Below are positions 43,081 to 51,356 of a stretch of 64,000 bases of DNA, piece by piece (position 1 is the first letter of the stretch; each line of letters starts with the position of its first letter). The translations under genes were made by a program, and so were the position numbers. Under the pieces are notes generated by a model, which saw only the letters and a program-made list of their open reading frames with translations, was not told where the DNA came from and did not search any database. Source of the stretch: Arthrobacter castelli DSM 16402 (GTDB lineage Bacteria > Actinomycetota > Actinomycetes > Actinomycetales > Micrococcaceae); assembly GCF_000430705.1 (NCBI RefSeq), contig NZ_AUMN01000004.1:175982-239981 (forward strand). The letters run 5' to 3'.

Positions 43081-44544
43081 GTGGTGACCAACATGAATGA
43101 TACAACGAATCAACACGAGACGGCCCCAGCTCCATCAGTGTGGCTGTCGCTGAGCATAGTCGGGCTGCTCGCGGCGATCCTGATTCTGGGCTCGGTGTTC
43201 CTGGGCGCCCCGATCGAACTATCGATGTTCTTCGCCCTCATCGTGCTTATCCCCGTGGTGATGTCGCGGGGCTTCAGCTACGGCCAGGTGCAGGGATTCG
43301 CCTTCGACGCCATCCGAAAGGTCCTGGAGCTCATCTTCATCCTGTTGGCCGTCGGGGTGCTCATCAGTACATGGGCGCAGGCCGGAACCATCCCGACAAT
43401 CATCCGGTTCGGTCTCAACACCATCTCCCCGGAATGGTTCTATGTCTCTGCCATCCTCCTGTGCGCGGCCACTTCACTGGTCACCGGCACATCATGGGGG
43501 ACGATGGGGTCGGTCGGTATCGCACTCATGGTCGTCGGCAACAGCCTCGGCCTGCCGGCGCCACTGACCGCCGGCGCCATCATCTCCGGGGCTTACTTCG
43601 GTGACAAGCTGTCGCCGCTGTCGGACTCGACGAATCTTTCAGCGGCGATCACCAACACACCGTTAATGACGCATGTCAGGTACCTGCTCTACACGACATT
43701 ACCGGCCTTTGTACTGACCCTGGTCATCTACGGCGTCATTGGCGTGTTCCTGCCCTATGGGGGAGGGGACAACGAAACGATCCCGCAAATCGTCTCCCAA
43801 CTGGAGGCCACCTTCGATTTGGGGCTGGTCACCCTGATCCCCGCCGCGATCACCATTGGCCTCCTCGTCTTACGCTGGCCACCCTTCGTTTCCATCATGG
43901 GCGGCGCGATAGCCGCAGTTGTCGTCGCCATGACGGTGCAAGGGGCGACGGTGTCCGAGGTCGTCACATCTATCTATAGCGGATACGTCTCAGAGACCGG
44001 AGTCGCCAACATCGACGACCTGGTCTCCGGCGGAGGCTTGCTCTCCATGGCCGGTCTGGCCTTCCTGTTTATGTTCGCCGTTGGTGTCTCCGGCTTGCTC
44101 AGCGGTGCCGGCTTCGTGCAATCCCTGCTCCGTTATCTCATGCGATGGGCCAATTCCCGGCGCAAGCTCATGACATTGACGTCGCCGGTCACCCTCATTG
44201 CCTTGGCCCTGGGCGCGTCGTTTTCCTTCGCCGCCGTCATCGTGGGCACTTTATTTTCCCCGGCATACGCACGTCTCGACCTCAAGAGCCAAAACTTGTC
44301 CCGGACAATCGAGGACTCGGGTACGGTTTATGACGCCTTCTTTCCGTGGTCCGGTGGCGCGGTCTTCGCTTCCGCGGTGCTCGGTGTGGCGACAGTCCAG
44401 TACATGCCGTTCATGTTCTTCGCGTTTCTCTCCACTGCGTTCTCCATCCTGTTCTCGCTGACGCAATTCCGGGTGGCCGTGGAGGAGAAGACTACAGGCG
44501 AGCTAGCAGAAGGACCTCAACAACAAAAGGAGGCTTACCCATGA
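43081..44544 (+). CDS. NhaC-family Na+/H+ antiporter
   Basis: 487 residues, 11-12 helices. Conserved NhaC/MleN segments are GTSWGTMGSVGIALMVVG, GAIISGAYFGDKLSPLSDST and later FPWSGGAVFASAVLG. Start is GTG at 43081, or possibly ATG at 43093. Members exchange sodium for protons, and MleN variants couple this to malate and lactate. Between two dehydrogenase genes it may move a substrate or product acid rather than only ions. Its stop overlaps the next start by four bases. Confidence 0.9.
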   Translation: MVTNMNDTTNQHETAPAPSVWLSLSIVGLLAAILILGSVFLGAPIELSMFFALIVLIPVVMSRGFSYGQVQGFAFDAIRKVLELIFILLAVGVLISTWAQAGTIPTIIRFGLNTISPEWFYVSAILLCAATSLVTGTSWGTMGSVGIALMVVGNSLGLPAPLTAGAIISGAYFGDKLSPLSDSTNLSAAITNTPLMTHVRYLLYTTLPAFVLTLVIYGVIGVFLPYGGGDNETIPQIVSQLEATFDLGLVTLIPAAITIGLLVLRWPPFVSIMGGAIAAVVVAMTVQGATVSEVVTSIYSGYVSETGVANIDDLVSGGGLLSMAGLAFLFMFAVGVSGLLSGAGFVQSLLRYLMRWANSRRKLMTLTSPVTLIALALGASFSFAAVIVGTLFSPAYARLDLKSQNLSRTIEDSGTVYDAFFPWSGGAVFASAVLGVATVQYMPFMFFAFLSTAFSILFSLTQFRVAVEEKTTGELAEGPQQQKEAYP

Positions 44545-45245
44545 CGGATGATGTCGTCGTTGTTACCGGAGGAGGCCGGAGCCAAGGCTTTTCCCATGTC
44601 ACCGGGCTTGCTGAGCTCGGTTACGTCGTGTACTCGATTGATGTGGCGTTCCCCAATTCGCCGGTGCCCCGAGTCCACGAGGTCGAGGGGGACATCACCG
44701 ATACCGGCTTCTGGGCCAGCCTTCGTGAGCGTATCGGCGAAGACCACGGCAACCTAGCGGGGCTGGTGAACAATGCAGGTATCATCCATCACGCATTTGT
44801 GCGCGAGGACTCGGTTACTGCTGTTCGCAGACTTCTGGACGTCAACCTCACTGGTGTATTCAACGGTATCCATGCAATGTGGCCGCTCCTTGTCGAAGCG
44901 CCGTCGGCGTCGATCGTCAATATCGCCTCGATTTATGGCACCAATGGTGCACCAGGATACGGTGCCTATTCTGCATCGAAGGCCGGCATCATTGGATTCA
45001 CCAAAACCGTGGCCCTTGAAGGTGCGGAATATGGAGTGCGTGCCAACGCGATCGCTCCGGGCACCGTGCTCACAGAGATGCGGTCGGCCGAGCCGGAGGA
45101 AACTTCCGCAATCCACACCACGCCGCTCGGTCGTGGAGCGCAACCAGAGGAGATCTCTGCTGCAGTTTGCTACTTACTATCGGACCAGTCGTCCTTCGTC
45201 ACCGGCTCCGTTCTTACTGTGGACGGTGGTTACTCGGCTCGGTAG
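44541..45245 (+). CDS. Short-chain dehydrogenase/reductase
   Basis: 234 residues from MTDDVVVVTGGGRSQG, with AAAGGAGG eight bases upstream inside the antiporter gene. The cofactor loop TGGGRSQGF is atypical, LVNNAGIIHH is standard, Ser is in IVNIASIYG and Tyr-Lys in YGAYSASKAGIIG. The segment YSIDVAF has an aspartate that favours NAD(H). It closes the LysR-monooxygenase-SDR-antiporter cluster. No transcription terminator with a T tract was seen before the next hairpin. Confidence 0.9.
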   Translation: MTDDVVVVTGGGRSQGFSHVTGLAELGYVVYSIDVAFPNSPVPRVHEVEGDITDTGFWASLRERIGEDHGNLAGLVNNAGIIHHAFVREDSVTAVRRLLDVNLTGVFNGIHAMWPLLVEAPSASIVNIASIYGTNGAPGYGAYSASKAGIIGFTKTVALEGAEYGVRANAIAPGTVLTEMRSAEPEETSAIHTTPLGRGAQPEEISAAVCYLLSDQSSFVTGSVLTVDGGYSAR

Positions 45246-45403
45246 CTTTTCTATTTGCGCTGGTGTTGATATTCACGGTCAGCAGTCTTCTGCGCCAACT
45301 TTGGACTTTGTCCGAACCGACTTCATAAACGGCAGGAGATTCGGGATATCGATTGGGGGATCGCTCACCGACATGGTCCTCTGGAGGGGTTACTGTTAAC
45401 GCC

Positions 45404-45565
45404 ATGATCTGGTGGCAGACCTTGCTCGTCGGCAGCGTTCCAGCCTTTCTCGCTTTATGCGGGGTGCTGATTCATTTTGCTGCGGTTTGCCCGCAGCAAA
45501 ATGAATCAGCACGGCTGAACCGGGCAAACAGAGCCGCTATTACGACGGCCCCCAAAAGGGCGTAA
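45404..45565 (+). CDS. Possible small membrane protein, truncated
   Basis: A 53-codon frame with GGAGGGG upstream encodes one clear hydrophobic helix, MIWWQTLLVGSVPAFLALCG, then runs into the large hairpin at 45464-45512 and a tail of poor composition. It looks like the start of a membrane protein whose remainder has been replaced. Confidence 0.35.
   Translation: MIWWQTLLVGSVPAFLALCGVLIHFAAVCPQQNESARLNRANRAAITTAPKRA
45464..45512. repeat. Perfect 22-bp inverted repeat with 5-base loop
   Basis: The left arm (45464-45485) begins GTGCTGATTCATTTTGC and the right arm (45491-45512) ends GCAAAATGAATCAGCAC, with loop TTTGC. The stem is exact over 22 bases but has no T run on either side, so it is not a standard terminator. 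It encodes the ends of two convergent small membrane-protein frames. Confidence 0.85.
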
Positions 45566-45732
45566 ATCCAGATCAGGAACCCGGTGAGGGTATCCGGTCT
45601 GGAAAAACCCACCGCCTCGGTCCACACCCAGGCTCCGGCCAGCACAACCAGATAGATACCGGCCGCGATGCCGCTTCCGGCCATCTGCCCGTTCCACAGA
45701 TCTCTCAGCGACTGTTTTATCCCCCATGGCAA
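45472..45732 (-). CDS. Small two-helix membrane protein
   Basis: 86 residues from a TTG with GGTGGG upstream. Two hydrophobic helices are clear: AGSGIAAGIYLVVLAGAWVW and LIWIYALLGAVVIAALFARF. The last residues (DSFCCGQTAAK) are encoded inside the perfect hairpin, so the natural C terminus may have been altered. The family was not recognised. It is convergent with the SDR operon. Confidence 0.5.
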   Translation of the reverse strand: MPWGIKQSLRDLWNGQMAGSGIAAGIYLVVLAGAWVWTEAVGFSRPDTLTGFLIWIYALLGAVVIAALFARFSRADSFCCGQTAAK

Positions 45733-46005
45733 CAGGTTTAGCCCACCGCCGGCGTATTGTGCGGTGAAACCGTTCAGAACGGAGAAACGTTAGAAATTCG
45801 TGATGGAGGACAATGGCGTATCTGCCGTCAACCTGTGCAGTCGGGGTCTGACATTCCGTGCAGCCGACTTCTAGCACGAAACTGACCGTCGGGCTCTGCG
45901 GGAATCGTGCCATGGCTGGCTGCGCAGCATCCGACGGGCGCTACGTGCTCGACCTGTGCGACGGCTCCTCGGAGCGGGTCGCTGTCGGCAGGCCAACAGC
46001 ACCAG

Positions 46006-46311
46006 CTACGACACGGAACTCCCGCCATCCAGCAACGCTATATCTGAGGGATGAACCGCCAAGGGTGTCACCTGGACGTTCATGTACGGAAAGAGCGGCA
46101 GGTTCCACAGAATCTCGTGGAGCCTCTCATTGTCCTTCACGTCGAAAATGCTCAGGTTTGAGTACTGTCCGGCATTGCGCCAGATGTGCACCCATTCGCC
46201 CTTGCGCTGCAGCTGGTGGGAGTAGGCCTTCTCCCGTGCAACGGTGTCAGCCTTGACGTCGGGATCAAGGTCGTAGGGAATCTTGACGTCCATATTCACG
46301 GCAAACAGCAA
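46006..46311 (-). CDS. catC: Muconolactone delta-isomerase
   Basis: 101 residues from a TTG with GAGGAAGG upstream. The sequence FAVNMDVKIPYDLD, AREKAYSHQLQRKGEWVHIW and LPLFPYMNVQVTPLAVHPS matches CatC throughout, including the glutamate and histidine region of the active site. CatC converts muconolactone to 3-oxoadipate enol-lactone in catechol ortho-cleavage. Here it stands without catB and next to a ruined catA, so the pathway is not complete at this locus. The frame appears intact to its natural stop. Confidence 0.9.
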   Translation of the reverse strand: MLFAVNMDVKIPYDLDPDVKADTVAREKAYSHQLQRKGEWVHIWRNAGQYSNLSIFDVKDNERLHEILWNLPLFPYMNVQVTPLAVHPSDIALLDGGSSVS

Positions 46312-46385
46312 TGTTGATACCTTCCTCTGGTGGGTAGTCGCAGCCTGCCCCGCCGTGGCGGTCTCGGCTGCGATGTGTGATGGGC

Positions 46386-46530
46386 TCAGGCCCGGTCCAG
46401 GGTGAAGTTGTAGTAACCTCACTTCTTTGTCCTCGGCCTTCGGCTGCGGGTTCAGGATCAGTTCCGGCTTCACCGCGGTAGCGATATCGTCGTCGAGGTG
46501 CTCGTCGCCCTCGAAGTGCCAGTCCTGATC
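46386..46530 (-). pseudogene. catA: Catechol 1,2-dioxygenase C-terminal remnant
   Basis: The reverse strand reads DWHFEGDEHLDDDIATAVKP, then ELILNPQPKAEDKEV, and after one extra base YYNFTLDRA before a stop at 46386. This is the end of an intradiol dioxygenase of the CatA type. All iron-ligand sequence upstream is gone and the last ten codons are shifted. It lies about 75 bases before catC in the normal gene direction. Confidence 0.85.
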
Positions 46531-46663
46531 ACCAACTTAGACGCTTGCTCCCGGCGGCCGGAGGTCGTCATGACGTCAACGAGCTTACTGAAGTGTCACC
46601 AACCTCGGAGCCGAGCGGAGTTGGGGCGACGTGTCGATGGTTTCAACCGACCGGGCAGCTGGC

Positions 46664-46960
46664 TCAGAGGAAGCACTCCCCATTTAGGTAGGCCTTCCTC
46701 CACCTGCGGATCCTAACCTCGCGGAAGAGGTTGCGCCGTGAAAACGGATCTTGGGCGATGAATGCCTCAGCCTCTTTACGCGTCTCCAGGTCCACAACGT
46801 AGATACCGCCGTCCGCGGAGGTGCCGTCATCCGATAGTTTGGCTCCGCACGCTAGTAGAAGGCCCGCACTTTCTGCCAGAAAGTGCAAGTGTTCCTGATA
46901 GAGCTCGTGCCGGATGTACGCCCTTTCCGGGGAATCGAAGGTTTCGATCAGGTAAGGCAT
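46664..46960 (-). CDS. YciI-like small protein
   Basis: 98 residues starting MPYLIETFDSPERAYIRHEL, with HLHFLAESAGLLLACGAKLS, GGIYVVDLETRKEAEAFIAQ and DPFSRRNLF. This is the YciI dimeric alpha-beta barrel, with its conserved histidine and aspartate (HLHFL and DPF). Members are related to CatC-type isomerases and the ABM fold, and often act as accessory catabolic enzymes. It ends the five-gene operon that starts with the cyclase. Confidence 0.82.
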   Translation of the reverse strand: MPYLIETFDSPERAYIRHELYQEHLHFLAESAGLLLACGAKLSDDGTSADGGIYVVDLETRKEAEAFIAQDPFSRRNLFREVRIRRWRKAYLNGECFL

Positions 46961-46993
46961 GGGAACGCTTCCCCCTTTCAGTTATTGCCTCGA

Positions 46994-48367
46994 TCAGACG
47001 GTCATGAAGCCCCATAGGAGTACCGCTAGACCGAAGATGATGCCGAGGAAAGCCAGGATCAGCACCATGTAGCCCATGATGTCGCGTAGCTTCAGTCCGG
47101 AGATGGCCAGCACCGGCAGGAGCCAGAAGGGCTGGACCATGTTCGTCCACTGGTCGCCGATCTGCACGGCCAAAGCGGTGGCCGGAATGTTGGCATTGAG
47201 CGCCTGTGCGGCCTCCATCATCACTGGTCCCTGCACCGCCCATTGGCCGCCTCCTGAGGGGGCCAATAAGTTGATAATGCCTCCGGAGATGAAGGACCAA
47301 AAGGGCAGGGTTTCAGCGGTGGCGAATGTGCCGAACCAATCGGCGAAGGAGACCACGAGACCGGAGCCGACCAGTATGGCCATGATGCCGGCGTAGAACG
47401 GGTACTGGATAATGATGCCGGAGACGATTCTGACTCCGTCGTTCACTGCGGCCAGGAAGGCGGACGGGCGGGCGAAGAGGATGATGCCTAGGAACAAGAA
47501 CATGAAGTTGACGGCGTCCAGATTTATAGTGCCGCCTTGAAAGAAGTAGTTGATGGCATAGACCAGGGCGATCAGGCCGATGCCGATGCCAATCACCGGG
47601 CTGTTGTTCAGTTTGGCTGCGATGGTCGAACGTTGATCCGACTCTGTGATCGGCTCGTCGATGGCACCGGACTTTCGCTCCATCTCTTTGATCGAGGCCG
47701 GGTCCTTCGGATGCAGAGCCATGTTGAACAGCGGCAGGAATACCATCACAGCCAGGTTCGTCAACAGTAGATAGGGCGAAAAAATCGTCTCGGACAGGGG
47801 GACAATGCCTATCTCGTCTTGGAGGAAATGCCCTTCGGTAGCGATGAGCAATGGCACCGAGCCAGAGAGTCCAATCCCATACACCGCAAAACCGGAGTAA
47901 CCGGCAGCGATGGCCAACGGGTAGTGCAGTCCTTTCACATTCATCGCCAGCTTCTGGGCCACGATGCCGCCCATAACGAGGCCAAAGCCCCAGTTCAACC
48001 AGCTGCCAATGCCACCAACAAGAGTGGCGACGATAATGGCAGTGCGAGGCGAAGAAATCCTACTGGTCAGCATATCGAGCAAGCGGTCGACGAGTGGGGT
48101 CTTGGCCAGGATGTAGCCGGCCAGAAGCACCACGGTCATCTGCATGGTGAAAGCCAACAGGTCCCAGAAGCCGCTGCCCCAGTAGTTGACTACGTCCATG
48201 GGCGTGCTGCTTTGGAACAGGATGGCCAGAATCATCGTGAGGCCGGTCAACATAATGGCTATCACGAGCGGATCCGGCAGGTATTTATCCATCAGGTTCG
48301 TGAAGAACCCAGCGGTCCTGTCGAGGACGTTGTCCTTACGGCGCGTTTTAGCGTTCGGTGCTTTCAT
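46994..48367 (-). CDS. Short-chain fatty acid permease (AtoE family)
   Basis: 457 residues from MKAPNAKTRRK, with GAGAGGGA upstream. About 11 helices are visible; MDKYLPDPLVIAIMLTGLTM near the start, GGIGSWLNWGFGLVMGG, GYSGFAVYGIGLSGSVPLL, and LLAPSGGGQWAVQGPVMMEA are all hallmarks of AtoE. It imports short-chain or hydroxy acids. It overlaps the end of the dehydrogenase gene upstream, so uptake and oxidation are linked. Confidence 0.92.
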   Translation of the reverse strand: MKAPNAKTRRKDNVLDRTAGFFTNLMDKYLPDPLVIAIMLTGLTMILAILFQSSTPMDVVNYWGSGFWDLLAFTMQMTVVLLAGYILAKTPLVDRLLDMLTSRISSPRTAIIVATLVGGIGSWLNWGFGLVMGGIVAQKLAMNVKGLHYPLAIAAGYSGFAVYGIGLSGSVPLLIATEGHFLQDEIGIVPLSETIFSPYLLLTNLAVMVFLPLFNMALHPKDPASIKEMERKSGAIDEPITESDQRSTIAAKLNNSPVIGIGIGLIALVYAINYFFQGGTINLDAVNFMFLFLGIILFARPSAFLAAVNDGVRIVSGIIIQYPFYAGIMAILVGSGLVVSFADWFGTFATAETLPFWSFISGGIINLLAPSGGGQWAVQGPVMMEAAQALNANIPATALAVQIGDQWTNMVQPFWLLPVLAISGLKLRDIMGYMVLILAFLGIIFGLAVLLWGFMTV

Positions 48368-49379
48368 GTTCCCTCTCTTGGGTGCTTGGAGTTGCTGTGC
48401 CTGAGATTGCAGTGATGAGATCGATAAGACGCCGGTCACGCCAGGCCACCCGGTCCTCCCAATCCTCAAGGGCGAGGACGGAGCGACGTTGACGGTTCAC
48501 CTCCGCCACGAGGTCCGGTGTCCAGGGGTCGTGTTGGCCACGTTCAGCGCCCATACGCTCATAGGCCGGGCCCATCTTCTCTGCGTGAGCGGAAATCCCG
48601 CCGTGGGTATTCAGATCGACGGTCTCGAAAGGTCCCATGAAGGACCATCGCCGTCCCAGGCCGTCCCGCATCACCGTGTCAATATCCTCCACAGTGGCAA
48701 CCCCGTCGCGTACTAGTGCGTAGGCTTCCCGCAAAACGGCTCCTTGAAGCCGGTTAAACAGGAAACCTTCCACTTCCCGTTCCACGATTACGGGTGACAT
48801 GCCGGCTCCAGCGTAGAGTGCCCGCGACTTCTCGAGGATGTCGGAACGAGTGTTTTCAGTGGGCACCAATTCGATGATCGGGAGGAGAAACGGCGGATTG
48901 CCGGGATGCGCAACGATAATACGGTCATCGCAGTCCATCTCCGCAGCTATTCGGGAGGCCGGAATTGCTGAGGAAGAGCTGGCTAGTATGCATTCCGGTG
49001 CCGTGAGGTCACCCAGTTCACTGAAGATTCTGCGCTTTACGTCGAGCCGTTCGGGGACGCATTCTTGGACTAGAATCGCACCGGACAATGCCTCCCGCAC
49101 GGTCGATGTTATGCCTACTCGACGAATGATCCTGTCCGGCTCTTCCGCCGTTAGTCCAGAGGCGGACAAAAGCTCGAGTTTGGCGCGTAACTCGTGTGGA
49201 ATCGCTTCGCGTCGTTGTGGATCGGCGTCCATGATGGTCACCGAATGACCCGCCTTAGCGAAGACCAGAGCGAAAGCCACACCAATAGAGCCGCCGCCGA
49301 CCACGGCGACGGGCGCGCGGGGGTATGTCGTGCGAGACGCAGTTCCTCGGCGCGGGCCTGCTAGGGGGAACTCAGACAT
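48348..49379 (-). CDS. 3-hydroxyacyl-CoA dehydrogenase-family protein
   Basis: 343 residues from MSEFPLAGPRRG (a GTG six bases earlier is possible). The N-terminal Rossmann motif VAVVGGGSIGVAFALVFAKA is NAD-binding; the catalytic region has ILASSSSAIPASRIA with IIVAHPGNPPFLLPIIELVP, and the C-terminal domain EGFLFNRLQGAVLREAYALV. Histidine in the AHPGNPP motif corresponds to the catalytic base of lambda-crystallin, gulonate and carnitine dehydrogenases. A free hydroxy acid is therefore as likely a substrate as a CoA ester. It overlaps both neighbours. Confidence 0.9.
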   Translation of the reverse strand: MSEFPLAGPRRGTASRTTYPRAPVAVVGGGSIGVAFALVFAKAGHSVTIMDADPQRREAIPHELRAKLELLSASGLTAEEPDRIIRRVGITSTVREALSGAILVQECVPERLDVKRRIFSELGDLTAPECILASSSSAIPASRIAAEMDCDDRIIVAHPGNPPFLLPIIELVPTENTRSDILEKSRALYAGAGMSPVIVEREVEGFLFNRLQGAVLREAYALVRDGVATVEDIDTVMRDGLGRRWSFMGPFETVDLNTHGGISAHAEKMGPAYERMGAERGQHDPWTPDLVAEVNRQRRSVLALEDWEDRVAWRDRRLIDLITAISGTATPSTQEREHESTER

Positions 49380-50082
49380 CGACACGTCCCACGGTCATTC
49401 CGCCACATACATACAAGGTCTGCCCGGTGACGAACCCACTGCGGGCGTCCAGAAGGTACGACGCGGCATGAGAAACATCTTCGGGCGTACCCATGCGCTG
49501 GACCGGAACAGATTCGATAATGGCACGGGTGCGGGACGAATCGTCCGGGTTGGCCTGACGAAAGAGGTCCGAAGTTATAGGGCCGGGTCCGATGGCGTTA
49601 GCCGTGATGCCATTCCGCCCCTCCTCGAGAGCGATTACCCGGGTAAGGCCGAGGAGTCCGGCTTTGGTAGAGGCATAGGCCGCACGGAGTTCCTTGCCGA
49701 GAGCTGCCCGAGAGGATACCGACACGATCCTGCCGAAATGAGCTTCTTGCATGCTTGGCAAAAGTGCTTGGACACATTGCAGTGCGCTGCGCAGGTTGAG
49801 CGCGACAGCTGCATCGAACTCGCCCAGGGTTTGCTCCTGGACAGAACGTGGAAACACGGCCCCAACATTGTTCACGAGGCGCGTGATCGGCCCATCGGCT
49901 AAGGCTTGCTCAAGCGCTTCGGCTGTGGATGATGGGTCGGAGAGATCGCAGTGGATAGCGTCCCCGCCCTCCTGGTCCAATATGACCGGTTCATAACCGT
50001 CTTGACGGCATCGGTGAGTGATCGCGGCGCCAATGCCGTGGGAGCCGCCGGTGACAAGGACGCGTTCGGCTGTGGAAGGCAA
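49372..50082 (-). CDS. Short-chain dehydrogenase/reductase (3-oxoacyl reductase-like)
   Basis: 236 residues from a TTG six bases after AAGGAG. Motifs: VTGGSHGIGAAIT, LVNNVGAVFP, Ser in VSVSSRAALG, and Tyr-Lys in YASTKAGLLG. The early aspartate in VILDQEGG points to NAD(H). It overlaps the dehydrogenase downstream by eight bases and follows the cyclase gene, so it probably reduces or oxidises an intermediate of the same pathway. Confidence 0.9.
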   Translation of the reverse strand: MPSTAERVLVTGGSHGIGAAITHRCRQDGYEPVILDQEGGDAIHCDLSDPSSTAEALEQALADGPITRLVNNVGAVFPRSVQEQTLGEFDAAVALNLRSALQCVQALLPSMQEAHFGRIVSVSSRAALGKELRAAYASTKAGLLGLTRVIALEEGRNGITANAIGPGPITSDLFRQANPDDSSRTRAIIESVPVQRMGTPEDVSHAASYLLDARSGFVTGQTLYVCGGMTVGRVDV

Positions 50083-50092
50083 GGGTGTCTCC

Positions 50093-51151
50093 TTAGGTAG
50101 TCGCAATCGGATTTAGGGGCGAACCAGAGGCCCCAGGAAGGTTCAGTGGTGGTGCGGTCAGCAGGAAGGCTGTGCGGCCGGCGGTTCGTAGATGGGAGGC
50201 GAGGTCGGAGAGGTACCAGAGCTCGCCGAGCTGCACACCGAGCTTGAACAGACAATGTTCATGCAGCGGCAGGACGGAAGCTGGAGCCGGTGCCGCAATG
50301 GCCGGATAGAGCTCAACAGCGTAGTTGTCCGCTGCGATAGCAGCGATCCCGGAATCTGTAATCCAGTTCAACAGGGCTTGGTCTCGTCCATCAAGGACAG
50401 CGCCGTAATGATGTAGTACGGCCGCATCCGGATCCCCTGCCATTTGCCGGACGCGCTCAGCGTAACCGGTATGGATTGTCACCATGTCTCCGGGACGGAC
50501 GTCGACTCTGTCATTGTCAAGCACAGCCTGGACCTGGTCGTATCCGATAATTTGATGATGTGTGCCGAAGTGGTGTGCGAGATCAATCATGACCGCCCGC
50601 CCTTGGACCGGATGTGCGGCCAAGGTGCCTATGCCCACCGGACCGAGATCCATCGTCGTGTCCTGACCTGGGCCTGGATTTCCGCAATCGTCGGGATCCG
50701 TGGGACCTTGTACATCGACGCCGGCCCGATAGCCGTTGTAGTAGACAGGTTCCGGTTGACCGTCTCCATCAGCATCGAACATTGAGCCGACGTGCACGAG
50801 GGCGTCCCATTGGGTGGAGTATTGGTTGTGTAACACGACCAAGTCGTCGTTCATCACGTCAGATGATCCAGGCGAAATTGGCTCGAGGACGTAATTTACG
50901 TTTGGAAGTCCCTGTCTGAGGTTCGGCCGGTGAACCGGCGGCAACCGGTTCGGGTTGAGGGTACTACCGCCGGGAAGGGTGAGAGGAAGGCCAAGTGCGA
51001 AGGTGCAACCGTCCTGGGCGTCCTTCAAGCCTTCCGCGACCTTAGCTTGGGTCAAAAGATTCATTCGGCCCAGAGCGTCGTCGGCACCAAAATCACCCCA
51101 AGTAGAAGGCTCGGGCCGCGTGCGCCAACGCGGTTTCCGCGGTACATCCAT
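50093..51151 (-). CDS. Cyclase-family metal-dependent hydrolase
   Basis: 352 residues from MDVPRKPRWR, with GTGAGGAAT upstream. The cyclase/kynurenine-formamidase family pattern appears as QYSTQWDALVHVG (metal-site HxGTHxDxPxH variant), GRAVMIDLA, and MVTIHTGY. The N terminus with WGDFGADDALGRMNLLT is typical of the longer branch that acts on cyclic amides, lactones or isatin-like rings. It starts the operon and is divergent from a LysR gene. The ring substrate is unknown. Confidence 0.88.
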   Translation of the reverse strand: MDVPRKPRWRTRPEPSTWGDFGADDALGRMNLLTQAKVAEGLKDAQDGCTFALGLPLTLPGGSTLNPNRLPPVHRPNLRQGLPNVNYVLEPISPGSSDVMNDDLVVLHNQYSTQWDALVHVGSMFDADGDGQPEPVYYNGYRAGVDVQGPTDPDDCGNPGPGQDTTMDLGPVGIGTLAAHPVQGRAVMIDLAHHFGTHHQIIGYDQVQAVLDNDRVDVRPGDMVTIHTGYAERVRQMAGDPDAAVLHHYGAVLDGRDQALLNWITDSGIAAIAADNYAVELYPAIAAPAPASVLPLHEHCLFKLGVQLGELWYLSDLASHLRTAGRTAFLLTAPPLNLPGASGSPLNPIATT

Positions 51152-51314
51152 CAGAATTCCTCACGATCATCGGCGTCCGTGCAGAGAAGACCCGGAACGA
51201 TTGGCCCCTCTCGTGGATCTCTCGGAGTAGGGAGTGAACTGGTGCACTCCGCATGGTGACCGGATCCACATGGACTTATGATGCCCCTCTCTTTCAACCC
51301 TGTCCAAGATGGAT

Positions 51315-51334
51315 TCTGTATGTTTCCATACAGA
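51315..51334. promoter_or_regulatory. Perfect inverted repeat, LysR binding candidate
   Basis: TCTGTATG and CATACAGA, exact 8-base arms around TTTC, sit 22 bases before the LysR start in the divergent space. The outer spacing resembles the T-N11-A LysR box. Confidence 0.6.
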
Positions 51335-51356
51335 TATCTAATGAAAAGGGTGACGC

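Noticed and set aside
45464..45512. Large hairpin as a rho-independent terminator.
   Set aside because: The stem is strong but no T tract follows on either strand, so the terminator call was not made.
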